A DNA stretch of 64,000 bases from Clostridium grantii DSM 8605. Lineage in GTDB: Bacteria > Bacillota > Clostridia > Clostridiales > Clostridiaceae. The notes beneath the pieces are model-generated. The model was not told the origin of the DNA. It was given only the letters and a program-made list of their open reading frames with translations, and made no database searches. Positions 37,817 to 47,011 of this stretch are shown here, one piece after another. Numbering within the stretch: the stretch's first letter is position 1; each line of letters starts with the position of its first letter. The DNA lies in contig NZ_FQXM01000008.1 of the NCBI RefSeq assembly GCF_900129965.1, positions 62,001-126,000 of the forward strand. The letters are read 5' to 3'. The translations under genes were made by a program, and so were the position numbers.

Positions 37817-39502
37817 CTATAATTCCATTTTACCATGAAAATTAATAGCATCATTTCTATTCTTACCCTTCTTTTTAGCTATATATAATTGCTTATCGGC
37901 CATATTTATTATTTTATTAAAATCAATATTATTTTTATTCCTTATATTAATATCTAATGTTGTTCCTGAAACAATTCCCCCACTTATGGTTATACTTATA
38001 TTAATTCTATTATGATTTGAATCATAATCCACAATAGAAGTATTTTCTACATTTTTTCTAATACTTTCTGCTATATCAAAGGCTTTTTCCTCTTTTATTC
38101 CTTTTAGCAATACCATAAACTCTTCTCCCCCATACCTAGCAGAAATACTTCCTCTTGGCACCATTTCTTTTATTGCACCTGCAATAGAGCTAAGAACTCT
38201 ATCCCCAATGGGGTGACCATACGTGTCATTGACTTTTTTAAAATCATCTATATCAAAAATCATTAAAGCAAATTCTTCTTTCTCATTAACTAAAAAATAT
38301 TGTAATGAGTTAATAAAGAAAGTCTTGTTATACATATTTGTTAGTCCATCTGTAATAGATTTTTTATATATTCCCACATTATCACTAATATTAATGTATC
38401 CCAAATAAATCAACATTACTATCAATAAAATTTCATTAAACTCTATTCCATATGGCAAAGCCAAACCTTCTATTTGTAATATGATGTCAGTTACTAAAAC
38501 CATAGTAGCTAATATAAATAATTGCTCAAATACCCTTCTTTTAGTTTTTCTTAATTTTATCCAAATTGTTGCCATTTCATATGTTATAACTAAAATAAAC
38601 CACGCCAATTGAATTTCCTTTAAGTGAAAAAATTTTATTCCATCATTACCAGAGACAATTATTATACTCATTGAAAAAATCAAACTTAAATATAAAACAA
38701 TTTTATCCATCCTATTCACTTTAAGTTTAATTAAATTGAGCAAAAAAGGAAGAGATATTATTACACTTAAAGATAAGCAAACAAACTTTATCTTTTCATA
38801 ATTTATATAACTTACGTTTAATATATTTACATACCTATGGGAATAATAATTAGCCATAAATATTAAGATCCAACCAAAATAAAAATTTTCTTTTCGGATC
38901 TTACTTCTTAAATAAAAAATAATAAATACTATTCCCCAAAGTACAAATATAGTATTTAAAGCCAAAGTTATATTTTTTGCCAATTCTAATTTCCTTAAAT
39001 TTAACATAAAATCTTGGTCATATCTGCATATATATGGTTTTATATCAGCTCCATATTCAAATGTACTAAAAGATTTAATTTTCAATGTGTTTTTTTCACC
39101 ATAATTTATCAAACTTTTAGGTATAAAATAATAATATAGATTATTTTTATCATCAAAATCATGATTGGGAAACAACTCAGTTGCTCCTATCAAAACATCA
39201 TTGAAATATACTTTATGACCGTTAGTTAATTGTTGTAATGAAATCACTAAATTAACATTTTGAAATGTATTTGGCACCATAGCTTCTGACTTAAAAACTA
39301 TTAATTTATTTTGCATATCTTTATCATCAAAATCTTTGTAGTATTTAAATTCTATAGGATCCCAAACTTTTTCATCTCCTCCTACATTTAAATACCATTG
39401 ACTATTCAAGGGAATATTAAAATTTGTCTTCGCAAAAATTTCTATATTATTAGCTAAAACTACTAAAAGAACTAAAATAATTAAGTAATATGCTTTTCTC
39501 AT
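37817..39502 (-). CDS. Membrane diguanylate cyclase with 7TMR-DISM sensor
   Basis: 561 residues. A signal peptide (1-24) is followed by an extracytoplasmic beta-rich domain (25-160; DPIEFKYYKDFDDKD, SLQQLTNGHKVYFNDVLIG) resembling the carbohydrate-binding-like 7TMR-DISMED2 fold. Seven membrane helices follow (about 172-375), then a C-terminal GGDEF domain with intact active site RYGGEEF near residue 455 and DGLTNMYNKTFF at its start. It should synthesise c-di-GMP in response to an external ligand. First gene of a three-gene operon ending in a methionine sulfoxide reductase, which ties this signalling to stress or redox conditions by context only. Confidence 0.9.
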   Translation of the reverse strand: MRKAYYLIILVLLVVLANNIEIFAKTNFNIPLNSQWYLNVGGDEKVWDPIEFKYYKDFDDKDMQNKLIVFKSEAMVPNTFQNVNLVISLQQLTNGHKVYFNDVLIGATELFPNHDFDDKNNLYYYFIPKSLINYGEKNTLKIKSFSTFEYGADIKPYICRYDQDFMLNLRKLELAKNITLALNTIFVLWGIVFIIFYLRSKIRKENFYFGWILIFMANYYSHRYVNILNVSYINYEKIKFVCLSLSVIISLPFLLNLIKLKVNRMDKIVLYLSLIFSMSIIIVSGNDGIKFFHLKEIQLAWFILVITYEMATIWIKLRKTKRRVFEQLFILATMVLVTDIILQIEGLALPYGIEFNEILLIVMLIYLGYINISDNVGIYKKSITDGLTNMYNKTFFINSLQYFLVNEKEEFALMIFDIDDFKKVNDTYGHPIGDRVLSSIAGAIKEMVPRGSISARYGGEEFMVLLKGIKEEKAFDIAESIRKNVENTSIVDYDSNHNRINISITISGGIVSGTTLDINIRNKNNIDFNKIINMADKQLYIAKKKGKNRNDAINFHGKMEL

Positions 39503-39700
39503 AACATTCTCACCCTTTCAGTGTTGAAACGTTTACTTTTGCATTTTACGCTATTGTTCGATTATAATTATATCATATCTTCATGTAAATTTTAACATAA
39601 ATAACTTTGATTTTAAAACCGCATATAATATAATTAAATTATTATGCAAAATGATTTATACACAAATATCTTAAACCTACTTTTGGAAATAAAATTACTC

Positions 39701-39729
39701 TTGTATATTTTTAATTATTTTTATATAAT
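39701..39729 (+). promoter_or_regulatory. Sigma-A promoter of nrdJ
   Basis: -35 TTGTAT (39701-39706) and perfect -10 TATAAT (39724-39729), 17 bp apart. The first NrdR box touches the -10 element. Confidence 0.75.
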
Positions 39730-39741
39730 ACTATATGTGGA
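39729..39741. promoter_or_regulatory. NrdR box 1
   Basis: The core ACTATATGT (from 39730) matches the NrdR consensus (acaCwAtATaTwgtgt). It begins at the -10 element of the nrdJ promoter. Confidence 0.75.
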
Positions 39742-39759
39742 GTTTTCAAGAATCCCCAG

Positions 39760-39772
39760 CACTATATATTGG
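39760..39772. promoter_or_regulatory. NrdR box 2
   Basis: The core ACTATATAT begins at 39761, exactly 31 bp after box 1, i.e. three helical turns. This is the tandem spacing typical of NrdR operators. The surrounding CCCCA...TGGGG can also fold as an RNA hairpin. Confidence 0.75.
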
Positions 39773-39844
39773 GGTTCGCGATTATTTATATAATACATAC
39801 TCACTTATCAATTTTCACTAAAAAGCATTCAGGAGGTAACATTA

Positions 39845-42800
39845 ATGGATAACATAGTTTCACTAAGTGGATTATTTAAAAGACATTTTACTAAAGATTT
39901 AATAAATAATCCTACTCAAACTGTATATGACTTATTTTCTTGGAAAAAAGTTAATGTACATATTAAGAATCATAAAACTGGGGATATAATTTTCGAAATG
40001 AAAAATTTAGAATTTCCAGAACATTATTCTCAAAATGCATGCGATATTATTGCTTCTAAATATTTCAGAAAAACTGGCATCCCAAATGAGATAGGTTACG
40101 AAAATAGTATGAAAATGGTAGCTCACAGAATGGTTAATTTTTGGGCAGAAGCACTTTTTTCCGAAGGTTTAATAAAATCTGAAAATGAAAAAGAAATCTA
40201 CTATGATGAAATGGTATATGCTTTGTTAAATCAAATGTATGCACCTAATTCTCCTCAATGGTTCAATACAGGCTTAAAACTTTCTTATGGAATTGAAGGT
40301 AATTCTCAAGGTAATTTTTACTATGATATCAAAGAAAATAAAGTAGTAGAATGTTTAGATGCATACTCTAGAACACAGGCATCTGCTTGTTTTATATTAT
40401 CAATTGAAGATAAATTACTTGGCTCCCATTCAATATCTGAGCAATACGTAACTGAAACCAAATTATTTAAAGGTGGTTCTGGTACTGGCACAAATTTTTC
40501 TTCTATTCGTGGAGTAGGTGAAATTCTTTCTGGAGGTGGATATTCTTCTGGATTAATGAGTTTTCTAAAAGGACTAGATAGAAATGCCGGCGCAATAAAA
40601 TCTGGTGGAACAACTAGACGTGCAGCTAAAATGCTTTGCTTAAATATAGACCACCCTGAAATATACGATTTCATAACTTGGAAATCTAAAGAAGAAAATA
40701 AAGTTAGAGCTTTATCAAAAATGGGATATGATGCTAGCTTTGAAGGTGAAGCTTACGAAACTGTTTCTGGTCAAAATGGTAATAATTCTGTTCGTTTTTC
40801 CAAGAAATTTATGCAAAAGGTAGAGAACTTACACAATGATCCTGCTGCAATTCATAGGCTCAAAGGAAGAATAGATTCTTCTGTAAGTAAAGAAGTCAAA
40901 GTTTCAGATCTTTGGGATACATTTAACAAATCAGCTTGGGAATGCGCAGATCCTGCTCCTATGTTTGATGATATTTTTAATGCTTGGCATACTTGTCCTT
41001 CTGGAGAAAACGGGAAATATAACGCTCCTAATAATAGAATTAATTCCACAAATCCTTGTGGAGAGTATGCTTTTTTAGATGACACTGCTTGTAATCTAGC
41101 TTCAATAAATGTATATAAATTTTATAATGATGCAAATAATGAGTTTGATATAGATTCATATATTCATCTTACAGGCTTAATTCAACTTGCTTTAGAAGCT
41201 TCAGTTTTTTGGGGCCAATTTCCAACTAAAGATATAGCTAGAAAAACTCATTTATTTAGAACAACTGGACTAGGACTAGCAAATCTTGCTTCTTTATTAA
41301 TGGTAAAAGGAGTTCCTTATAATTCTGATGAAGCAAGAGCATTTACCGCTTCATTGGTAGGAATTATGACTGGTCAATCTTATTTTGTTTCAGCTTTGAT
41401 GGCTAAAGCTTCCGAACCTTTTGAATGCTATGAAATAAACAAGAAATCCATGCTACGAGTAATTAGAAATCATTGTAGAGTTGCAGGTGTTATTACCTCA
41501 CCTTACGAGAATTTAGGTTATTTACCTCAAGAAGTTAATCACTTAACTTTAGAATCTTTTGGATTAGGTAATTTAAGTAAAGCATTAAAAGATTCTTGGA
41601 TAAGAGCTTTAGAATTCGGTAATAATTACGGCTTTAGAAATGCTCAAGTTTCAGTTATCGCCCCTACTGGCACTATCTCTTTAGCTATGGATTGTGGAGC
41701 TACATCAATTGAACCCTTCTTTAGCCACGTAGTATACAAAAAATTATCTGGCGGGGGATATATGACAATAGCAAATCCTGTTTTGCCTCTTGCTCTTAAG
41801 AACTTAGGATATTCTAAAACTGAAAGAGATGAAATAGTAAATTATATAATGAAGTCAGAAATCACAGAAACAGATGGATTTAAATACGAAAAAATTGTTG
41901 ACGGAAAACTGGAAGGTGCTCCTTTCCTAAAAGATGAACATTTAAGTATATTTGATACAGCTAACGTATGTGGAAGTGGTCAACGATATATTTCCCCAAT
42001 GGGACATGTGAAAATGGTAGCTGCAATAACTCCACTAATATCAGGTGCTGTGTCTAAAACAGTTAATTTGCCTGCATCTGCTACTGTTGATGCCTTCAAA
42101 AATGTAGTTTTATCTTCCTGGCAACTAGGTGTTAAAGGAATATCTTTGTATAGGGATGGTTCGAAGGCTAGTCAACCTTTAAATAACTCTTTAGATACTA
42201 GTATTAGCGATAATTTGGAGGATTTAACTTACCATGAATTACTAGAAAAAGCAAAAAACTTGCAATTAGATATAGATAATAAAGATGAAATAATTAATTT
42301 ATCTAAAAATAATAGCGACTCTATTGAGTCAACTAATAATGATTTTATCCAAGAAACTCATGAATATGATGACTCAGAGTCACCTTATGTAAAAGATGTT
42401 ATAGCTCAACAGCATGCTTCTTTACCTAGTAGTGTTGATCATCATTACTCAAAACGAGAAAAAATCACAGGAATTAGAACTGGTAGAACTCATCCAGCTC
42501 AAATTGATGACTTAAAATTCTACACTACTGTAAATAGAAGTGCTTCTGGTGAAATTGCTGAGGTTTATATTACTACTGATAGAGAAGGTACTATCATAAT
42601 GGGATTACTAAATTCCTTATCAAAATCTATTTCAGTAATGCTTCAATATCATGTTCCACCAAATGATATTGCTAATATGTTAAGAGGACAAAAATATGAA
42701 CCTTATGGATTTGTAAAAAATCATCCATATATTAAATTCGTAACTTCTATCTCTGATTTGATAAGTAAAATCATTGATATTGAATTAGGTGATTTTACTA

Positions 42801-43054
42801 GATGCCAAGTGAAACCTGAGCAATATACTGAAGATACTAATGTAGAAAATAAATATAGCAAAAGTAGTGTTGCTTTTACATCCACTGATAACCATATAAA
42901 TCATGAAAAAGAAGAAGAACCTAAACATAAAAACAAACCTACAGGTCATAGAGTATATGATAGTTGCTGTACTATTTGTTCAAGTACTAGATTGGTTAAA
43001 AATGGAACATGCAAAGTTTGCTTAGATTGTGGTTCAACTACTGGTTGTAGTTAA
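39845..43054 (+). CDS. nrdJ: Class II (adenosylcobalamin-dependent) ribonucleoside-diphosphate reductase
   Basis: Makes deoxyribonucleotides using B12 radical chemistry; works with or without oxygen. 1069 residues. N-terminal barrel with ASACFILSIED (first redox Cys), the loop GGSGTGTNFSSIRG, the NPCGEYAFLDDTACNLASINV region holding the thiyl-radical Cys and Asn/Glu, and APTGTISLAMDCGATSIEP. The C-terminal extension has a TSCPD domain (about 885-990: ITGIRTGRTHPAQIDDLKFYT) and a four-Cys zinc-ribbon tail (CCTICSS ... CLDCGSTTGCS). No ATP-cone is seen at the N-terminus. AGGAGG ribosome site. Expression appears controlled by NrdR through the tandem boxes upstream; no cobalamin riboswitch is present. 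Confidence 0.96.
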   Translation: MDNIVSLSGLFKRHFTKDLINNPTQTVYDLFSWKKVNVHIKNHKTGDIIFEMKNLEFPEHYSQNACDIIASKYFRKTGIPNEIGYENSMKMVAHRMVNFWAEALFSEGLIKSENEKEIYYDEMVYALLNQMYAPNSPQWFNTGLKLSYGIEGNSQGNFYYDIKENKVVECLDAYSRTQASACFILSIEDKLLGSHSISEQYVTETKLFKGGSGTGTNFSSIRGVGEILSGGGYSSGLMSFLKGLDRNAGAIKSGGTTRRAAKMLCLNIDHPEIYDFITWKSKEENKVRALSKMGYDASFEGEAYETVSGQNGNNSVRFSKKFMQKVENLHNDPAAIHRLKGRIDSSVSKEVKVSDLWDTFNKSAWECADPAPMFDDIFNAWHTCPSGENGKYNAPNNRINSTNPCGEYAFLDDTACNLASINVYKFYNDANNEFDIDSYIHLTGLIQLALEASVFWGQFPTKDIARKTHLFRTTGLGLANLASLLMVKGVPYNSDEARAFTASLVGIMTGQSYFVSALMAKASEPFECYEINKKSMLRVIRNHCRVAGVITSPYENLGYLPQEVNHLTLESFGLGNLSKALKDSWIRALEFGNNYGFRNAQVSVIAPTGTISLAMDCGATSIEPFFSHVVYKKLSGGGYMTIANPVLPLALKNLGYSKTERDEIVNYIMKSEITETDGFKYEKIVDGKLEGAPFLKDEHLSIFDTANVCGSGQRYISPMGHVKMVAAITPLISGAVSKTVNLPASATVDAFKNVVLSSWQLGVKGISLYRDGSKASQPLNNSLDTSISDNLEDLTYHELLEKAKNLQLDIDNKDEIINLSKNNSDSIESTNNDFIQETHEYDDSESPYVKDVIAQQHASLPSSVDHHYSKREKITGIRTGRTHPAQIDDLKFYTTVNRSASGEIAEVYITTDREGTIIMGLLNSLSKSISVMLQYHVPPNDIANMLRGQKYEPYGFVKNHPYIKFVTSISDLISKIIDIELGDFTRCQVKPEQYTEDTNVENKYSKSSVAFTSTDNHINHEKEEEPKHKNKPTGHRVYDSCCTICSSTRLVKNGTCKVCLDCGSTTGCS

Positions 43055-43061
43055 AATTTCT

Positions 43062-43100
43062 GCACTAAAAGTTTATTTTTAAAACTTTTAGTGCTTTTTT
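43062..43100 (+). terminator. Terminator after nrdJ
   Basis: Stem GCACTAAAAGTTTT / AAAACTTTTAGTGC with following T-run. Confidence 0.9.
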
Positions 43101-43170
43101 ATTATCCTTTATAAACAAATTTTAATAATATAAACTATGAGCTTTAATAGTACTTATTGAGAGGATATAA

Positions 43171-44415
43171 ATGAAAAATACAAAAATAACATGTAATTTA
43201 GAAAATAAAATAGTTGATTCTCTTCTTCCTGAAATAAAAATATCTTGGAATCTACGAACATTAGATCTTCAACAAGTAAAAGAAATAAAATTATATTTAG
43301 ATAATAAAAGATTATTTCCTAAAGTTGATAAAAATTTTTTCAAGTTTTTACCTGAAAATGAACTCAAAATTGGAAAACATAAAATCAAAATAAAAATACA
43401 GCTTTCTAATGGCAAAAAAGAAAGATATGATTTTTCCTTTAAAGTAAATACCCTTGATAGTCCCTATAATCATTACTATGGTATACCTCATTGCCATACA
43501 TCTATATCCACAGGTAAAGGAACTCCCAAAGAAGCTTTAACTCAAGCCTATGATAATGCTTTAAATTTTATAATCATAACCGACCACTACAAAGGATTAA
43601 AATCTAATTACAGCAACAATAACTCAATCTCTAATTGGGATAAATTAAAGGATGCATGTTTTCGTTTCAATAAAAAACATCATGATTTTTTAGCCCTTTA
43701 TGGATACGAAATAAAAGGTATTGTTGATAATCATATCAATGTTTTATTTTCCACTGAATTAATAAATAATTTGAAAAATCTAGATAGATTAAAAAATTTA
43801 GAAAATATAGATAAAAATATTATCGTTGCTATTAACCATCCTCAAAAAAAAATCAGTGAATTAAAATTTAACCCTAGTTTAAATAATACCATACGGCTAT
43901 TGGAAGTATGTAATGGTTCTCCACCTTTTAAATATAAGGAATATTACAATATATATTTTAAAATGTTAGATCACGGATGGAAACTGGCCCCTATAAACTC
44001 TCAAGATAACCACCTTAAAAACTGGGGAAATACTGATAATTTGACAGTAGTGCTTGCAAATAGACTTAGTGAAAAATCTTTTTGTAACGCATTAAAAAAA
44101 AGACGAACTTATTCAACTGAAAGCAAATCCTTTAAATTAGAATTTATAGCCAACGATAAATGGATGGGCAGTACTATTTCCCCTTTTAATGGTGATGAAG
44201 TTCATATTTATATAAAAGCTTGCGATAAAATAAATAAAGTCACTTCTATTCAGTTATACTCAAATAATAGTAAAAAAATATTTGACTATTCTTATAATTC
44301 TAACTCAGTTGAAATAAATGAAAAGATTAAAGCTTCCTCAATGGATTGGTTTGTTGTAAAAGTAAATTTAGAAGGTAATCTTTCTGCTTTATCTTCGGCC
44401 ATTTATGTAATATAA
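43171..44415 (+). CDS. PHP-domain metal-dependent hydrolase (CehA/McbA-like)
   Basis: 414 residues. About 100 residues at the N-terminus form a beta-sandwich-like region (EIKISWNLRTLDLQQVKEIKLYLD). A PHP phosphoesterase domain (about 105-330) follows, with metal motifs YGIPHCHTSIS, IITDHYKG, YGYEIKG, INHPQKK and PINSQDNHL. The C-terminal region (about 335-414) is again beta-rich (HIYIKACDKINKVTSIQLYSNN). CehA/McbA proteins act on phosphoester or carbamate-like bonds; the substrate here is unknown. No signal peptide, so cytoplasmic. Stands alone with its own RBS GAGAGG. Confidence 0.8.
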   Translation: MKNTKITCNLENKIVDSLLPEIKISWNLRTLDLQQVKEIKLYLDNKRLFPKVDKNFFKFLPENELKIGKHKIKIKIQLSNGKKERYDFSFKVNTLDSPYNHYYGIPHCHTSISTGKGTPKEALTQAYDNALNFIIITDHYKGLKSNYSNNNSISNWDKLKDACFRFNKKHHDFLALYGYEIKGIVDNHINVLFSTELINNLKNLDRLKNLENIDKNIIVAINHPQKKISELKFNPSLNNTIRLLEVCNGSPPFKYKEYYNIYFKMLDHGWKLAPINSQDNHLKNWGNTDNLTVVLANRLSEKSFCNALKKRRTYSTESKSFKLEFIANDKWMGSTISPFNGDEVHIYIKACDKINKVTSIQLYSNNSKKIFDYSYNSNSVEINEKIKASSMDWFVVKVNLEGNLSALSSAIYVI

Positions 44416-44444
44416 ATGACTTGATTTTTCTTACAAAAACAATT

Positions 44445-44476
44445 AGAACTTATTATTTCAAATAATAAGTTCTTTT
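44445..44476. terminator. Bidirectional terminator between two PHP genes
   Basis: Perfect stem AGAACTTATTATTT / AAATAATAAGTTCT followed by T-run; it lies between the convergent genes ending at 44415 and 44509. Confidence 0.85.
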
Positions 44477-44508
44477 AAATAATTGATTTTTTTATAATCT
44501 TTCACATT

Positions 44509-45282
44509 TTACACTTTATCGTACTCTTTTTTTCTATTTTTATAGTAAACAATCTTCAAATTATTTCTTTTTGCTATTTCAGCTGCTAAGTATATTTTGC
44601 TGCCAATAGAATCTTCGTGATGAGCATCTGAACCAATTGTTACATATTTACCGCCCAATTCTCTATACCTTTCACATAATAACTTTGTATTATTAATTGC
44701 ACTAGGCATACCTAATCTTCTTGTATTTATTTCTAAACTAATATCTCTTAAAATTAATTCTTTAAATACTCCATCAATATAATCACTAAATCCTTTATAG
44801 TATATTTCAGTATCTTTATAACTAGCATATCTACATATATAGTCTATATGCGCCAAAGAATCAATATAAGGATTATCCTTTATACATTCAATTATATATT
44901 CTAAGTAATTCTCATACATTTGTTGTTTTGAATAATTTTGATATAGCTCTTTAGCTGCGTATAAATCTAATCCATCATATTCATGAATAGCACCTAGTAT
45001 ATAATCGAAGTTATATTTTTTCTCCAATATTTTATATTCATAAGTCTTATTTTTACTTAATCCAAATTCAATACCTAATAAGAAATTCTCATCTCTTAAC
45101 TCATTATACTTTTTAAAATATTTATCCAAATCACATTTAAACTCATTTTCTTCTGGATAATTTAAATCCACATGTTCCGTAGTAATAATACTAATATTTA
45201 ATTGTTTTCTTTTCTCTAAGGCATGCTCAATTTTCATTTTTGAATCTGATGAAAAATCACTGTGTACATGTGTATCAAACAT
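44509..45282 (-). CDS. PHP-domain histidinol-phosphatase-like protein (HisJ/HisK family)
   Basis: 257 residues; single PHP domain. Metal-binding motifs: FDTHVHSDFSSDS (residues 2-14), ITTEHVDL, GIEFGLS, GAIHEYDGLD, AHIDYICRY and TIGSDAHHEDSIGS near the C-terminus. The layout matches HisK-type histidinol-phosphate phosphatase of Firmicutes (last-but-one step to histidine). No other his gene is adjacent, so another phosphoester substrate is possible. GGAGAG ribosome site. Confidence 0.82.
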   Translation of the reverse strand: MFDTHVHSDFSSDSKMKIEHALEKRKQLNISIITTEHVDLNYPEENEFKCDLDKYFKKYNELRDENFLLGIEFGLSKNKTYEYKILEKKYNFDYILGAIHEYDGLDLYAAKELYQNYSKQQMYENYLEYIIECIKDNPYIDSLAHIDYICRYASYKDTEIYYKGFSDYIDGVFKELILRDISLEINTRRLGMPSAINNTKLLCERYRELGGKYVTIGSDAHHEDSIGSKIYLAAEIAKRNNLKIVYYKNRKKEYDKV

Positions 45283-45309
45283 ATAACCACTCTCCTTATA
45301 TATAACAAA

Positions 45310-45334
45310 AACAACAAAACTTAGTTTTGCTGTT
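45310..45334 (-). terminator. Terminator after the 134-residue membrane protein gene
   Basis: Small hairpin AACAGCAAAAC / GTTTTGTTGTT followed on the minus strand by TTTGTTAT. Confidence 0.55.
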
Positions 45335-45341
45335 CTATTTT

Positions 45342-45746
45342 TTACTTTTTATTTTTTTTAGCTTTCTTGCCTTTTTTTGTTTCAATAACTTCCATATTGG
45401 AATTCTTTAATCTTGTTGGTTTTGCTTTAGACTTAATAACTACATTTTTACCATCTTTGTTTGATACAACCTTTGATTGCATACGTTTGTTTAAGCCAGC
45501 CAAATCCATAAACCACATAAATAAAATGACAAAAGTACCTGAATAAACATATTGCCACCAACTGCCAAGTATACTAACATTCTTCACAAAAAAGTTTGGT
45601 AGAATAAATACTATAATAGCCATTATAAGCACTATCCATTTATTGATTTTAATCTTATCTAAAAGATATATCTTCAAAAAATTGTAGGCTATTAATACAA
45701 CAACTACTAATGCTAACATTTTTAAAATTAAATAAACCCAATCCAT
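45342..45746 (-). CDS. Small membrane protein with Lys-rich tail
   Basis: 134 residues from the ATG at 45746, chosen because GAGGAGG has 7-bp spacing to it. Three hydrophobic segments (about 3-25, 36-55, 62-85) are followed by a strongly basic C-terminal tail (KSKAKPTRLKN ... KKGKKAKKNKK) that should sit in the cytoplasm and could touch nucleic acid or membrane lipid. I do not recognise a family. Monocistronic. Confidence 0.7.
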   Translation of the reverse strand: MDWVYLILKMLALVVVVLIAYNFLKIYLLDKIKINKWIVLIMAIIVFILPNFFVKNVSILGSWWQYVYSGTFVILFMWFMDLAGLNKRMQSKVVSNKDGKNVVIKSKAKPTRLKNSNMEVIETKKGKKAKKNKK

Positions 45747-46023
45747 TAACAACCCTCCTCAAAATACCTCTTCTTCTATTATACAATGATAATTATATAT
45801 ATCAAGTAAATAAAGCAAATATTCTCTCCCAAATATGCAAATAATCCTCCCTAAATTATGCTGTGTTTTTCTCAAAAACATTAAATTATTCATAATTCCA
45901 ACAAATGTTCTCTTAATGCAATTATCAATTTTGTAATATAGCGACTCTATTTTGTTACTTTATTAATATTGCATTCTTATAACTATAAATGTTATAATTT
46001 ATTATAATAACATCATGTTTATT

Positions 46024-46053
46024 TTGATAAATTATCAATATTTTTGGTATAAT
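46024..46053 (+). promoter_or_regulatory. Promoter with palindromic operator for the Lrp-type gene
   Basis: -35 TTGATA (46024-46029), -10 TATAAT (46048-46053), spacing 18 bp. The -35 is embedded in the perfect 15-bp palindrome TTGATAAATTATCAA (46024-46038), a good candidate for autoregulation. Confidence 0.7.
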
Positions 46054-46086
46054 ATTATTGCAATTAAAAAAATTGAGGTGAATTTT

Positions 46087-46551
46087 ATGAATTTGAATAT
46101 AAACGGATTAGACGAATTAGATCTTCAAATATTAGAAATATTAATTAAAGACTCTAGAACTCCTTATTTGGAAATAGCTAGAAAGTGCCATGTGAGTGGA
46201 GGTACCATCCATGTTAGAATGAAAAAAATGGAGGAAATGGGTATTATTAAAGGCACAAAACTTATTTTAAATACCGCTAGACTTGGTTTTGATGTTTGCT
46301 GTTTTATCGGTGTTTATCTAGACAAAGCCTCCTCTTACAATCATGTTTTAGATCAATTGAATCAAATCAATGAAATTGTTGAATTACACTATACTACAGG
46401 AGATTATTCTGTTTTTGCAAAAGTTATTTGTAGAAATATCTCAGATTTACAAAGCCTTTTAATGAATAAAATCCAACCAATTGATGGTATTCAGCGTACT
46501 GATACCTTTATATCATTATCTCAACCAATAGATAGAAATATTCAATTGTAA
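46087..46551 (+). CDS. Lrp/AsnC-family transcriptional regulator
   Basis: 154 residues, the usual family length, counted from ATG 46087 after GAGGTG; a longer frame from 46015 would run through the promoter. N-terminal HTH (LDELDLQILEILIKDSRTPYLEIARKCHVSGGTIHVRMKKMEEMGII), then the RAM/ligand-binding domain (GFDVCCFIGVYLDK ... IVELHYTTGDYSVFAKVICRN). It would bind an amino acid as octamer-type assemblies. The near neighbours trpP-trpB and the lysine transporter carry their own RNA switches, so its targets are not obvious; autoregulation is likely. Confidence 0.93.
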   Translation: MNLNINGLDELDLQILEILIKDSRTPYLEIARKCHVSGGTIHVRMKKMEEMGIIKGTKLILNTARLGFDVCCFIGVYLDKASSYNHVLDQLNQINEIVELHYTTGDYSVFAKVICRNISDLQSLLMNKIQPIDGIQRTDTFISLSQPIDRNIQL

Positions 46552-46684
46552 TACGCCCTTTTTTTGCTTATCATCATAACATCTTCTAAAAATAAAAAAA
46601 TATATATTTTTTACTAAACACTTATATTTTTTTTAAATTTACGAATACTATATTTGTAAATTTTTTTTAAAGGAGATGTTTTAT

Positions 46685-46894
46685 ATGAAAGCATTAGACA
46701 TAACTGCACTCATTTTAGTAATCATTGGGGCTGTTAACTGGGGATTAATTGGATTTTTCAGATTTGACCTAGTAGCTGCACTATTTGGGGAATTGACTGC
46801 ATTTAGTAGAGTTGTATATGCTTTAGTTGGAATTGCAGGATTATATGCAATATCTTTCTTTGGCAAAGATAATGAAACAAGAGATATAAAGTAG
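46685..46894 (+). CDS. DUF378 family small membrane protein
   Basis: 69 residues from ATG 46685 (AGGAG at 46671-46675, 9-bp spacing). Two membrane helices: ITALILVIIGAVNWGLIGFFRFDLVAALFG and VVYALVGIAGLYAISFFG. The GAVNWGLIG and YALVGIAGL motifs define DUF378; the function of the family is unknown. Own terminator follows. Confidence 0.92.
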   Translation: MKALDITALILVIIGAVNWGLIGFFRFDLVAALFGELTAFSRVVYALVGIAGLYAISFFGKDNETRDIK

Positions 46895-46916
46895 TTTAAT
46901 ACTAATTTTCTTCTCT

Positions 46917-46946
46917 AAAGCTGCTGATATTTTCAGTAGCTTTTTA
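46917..46946 (+). terminator. Terminator after the DUF378 gene
   Basis: Stem AAAGCTGCTGA / TCAGTAGCTTT with T-run. Confidence 0.85.
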
Positions 46947-46976
46947 TAATATGCTTAACTTTTCTAATTTATAGTA

Positions 46977-47005
46977 TTGACAAACATAATTATTAGGTAT
47001 ATCAT
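46977..47005 (+). promoter_or_regulatory. Promoter of the trpP-trpB T-box transcript
   Basis: Perfect -35 TTGACA (46977-46982) and -10 TATCAT (47000-47005), 17-bp spacing. Confidence 0.75.
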
Positions 47006-47011
47006 TTATAT

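Noticed and set aside
39503..39844. Cobalamin riboswitch upstream of nrdJ
   Set aside because: No B12-box (GCCACTG-like) core is present; the gap is explained by the promoter and NrdR boxes.
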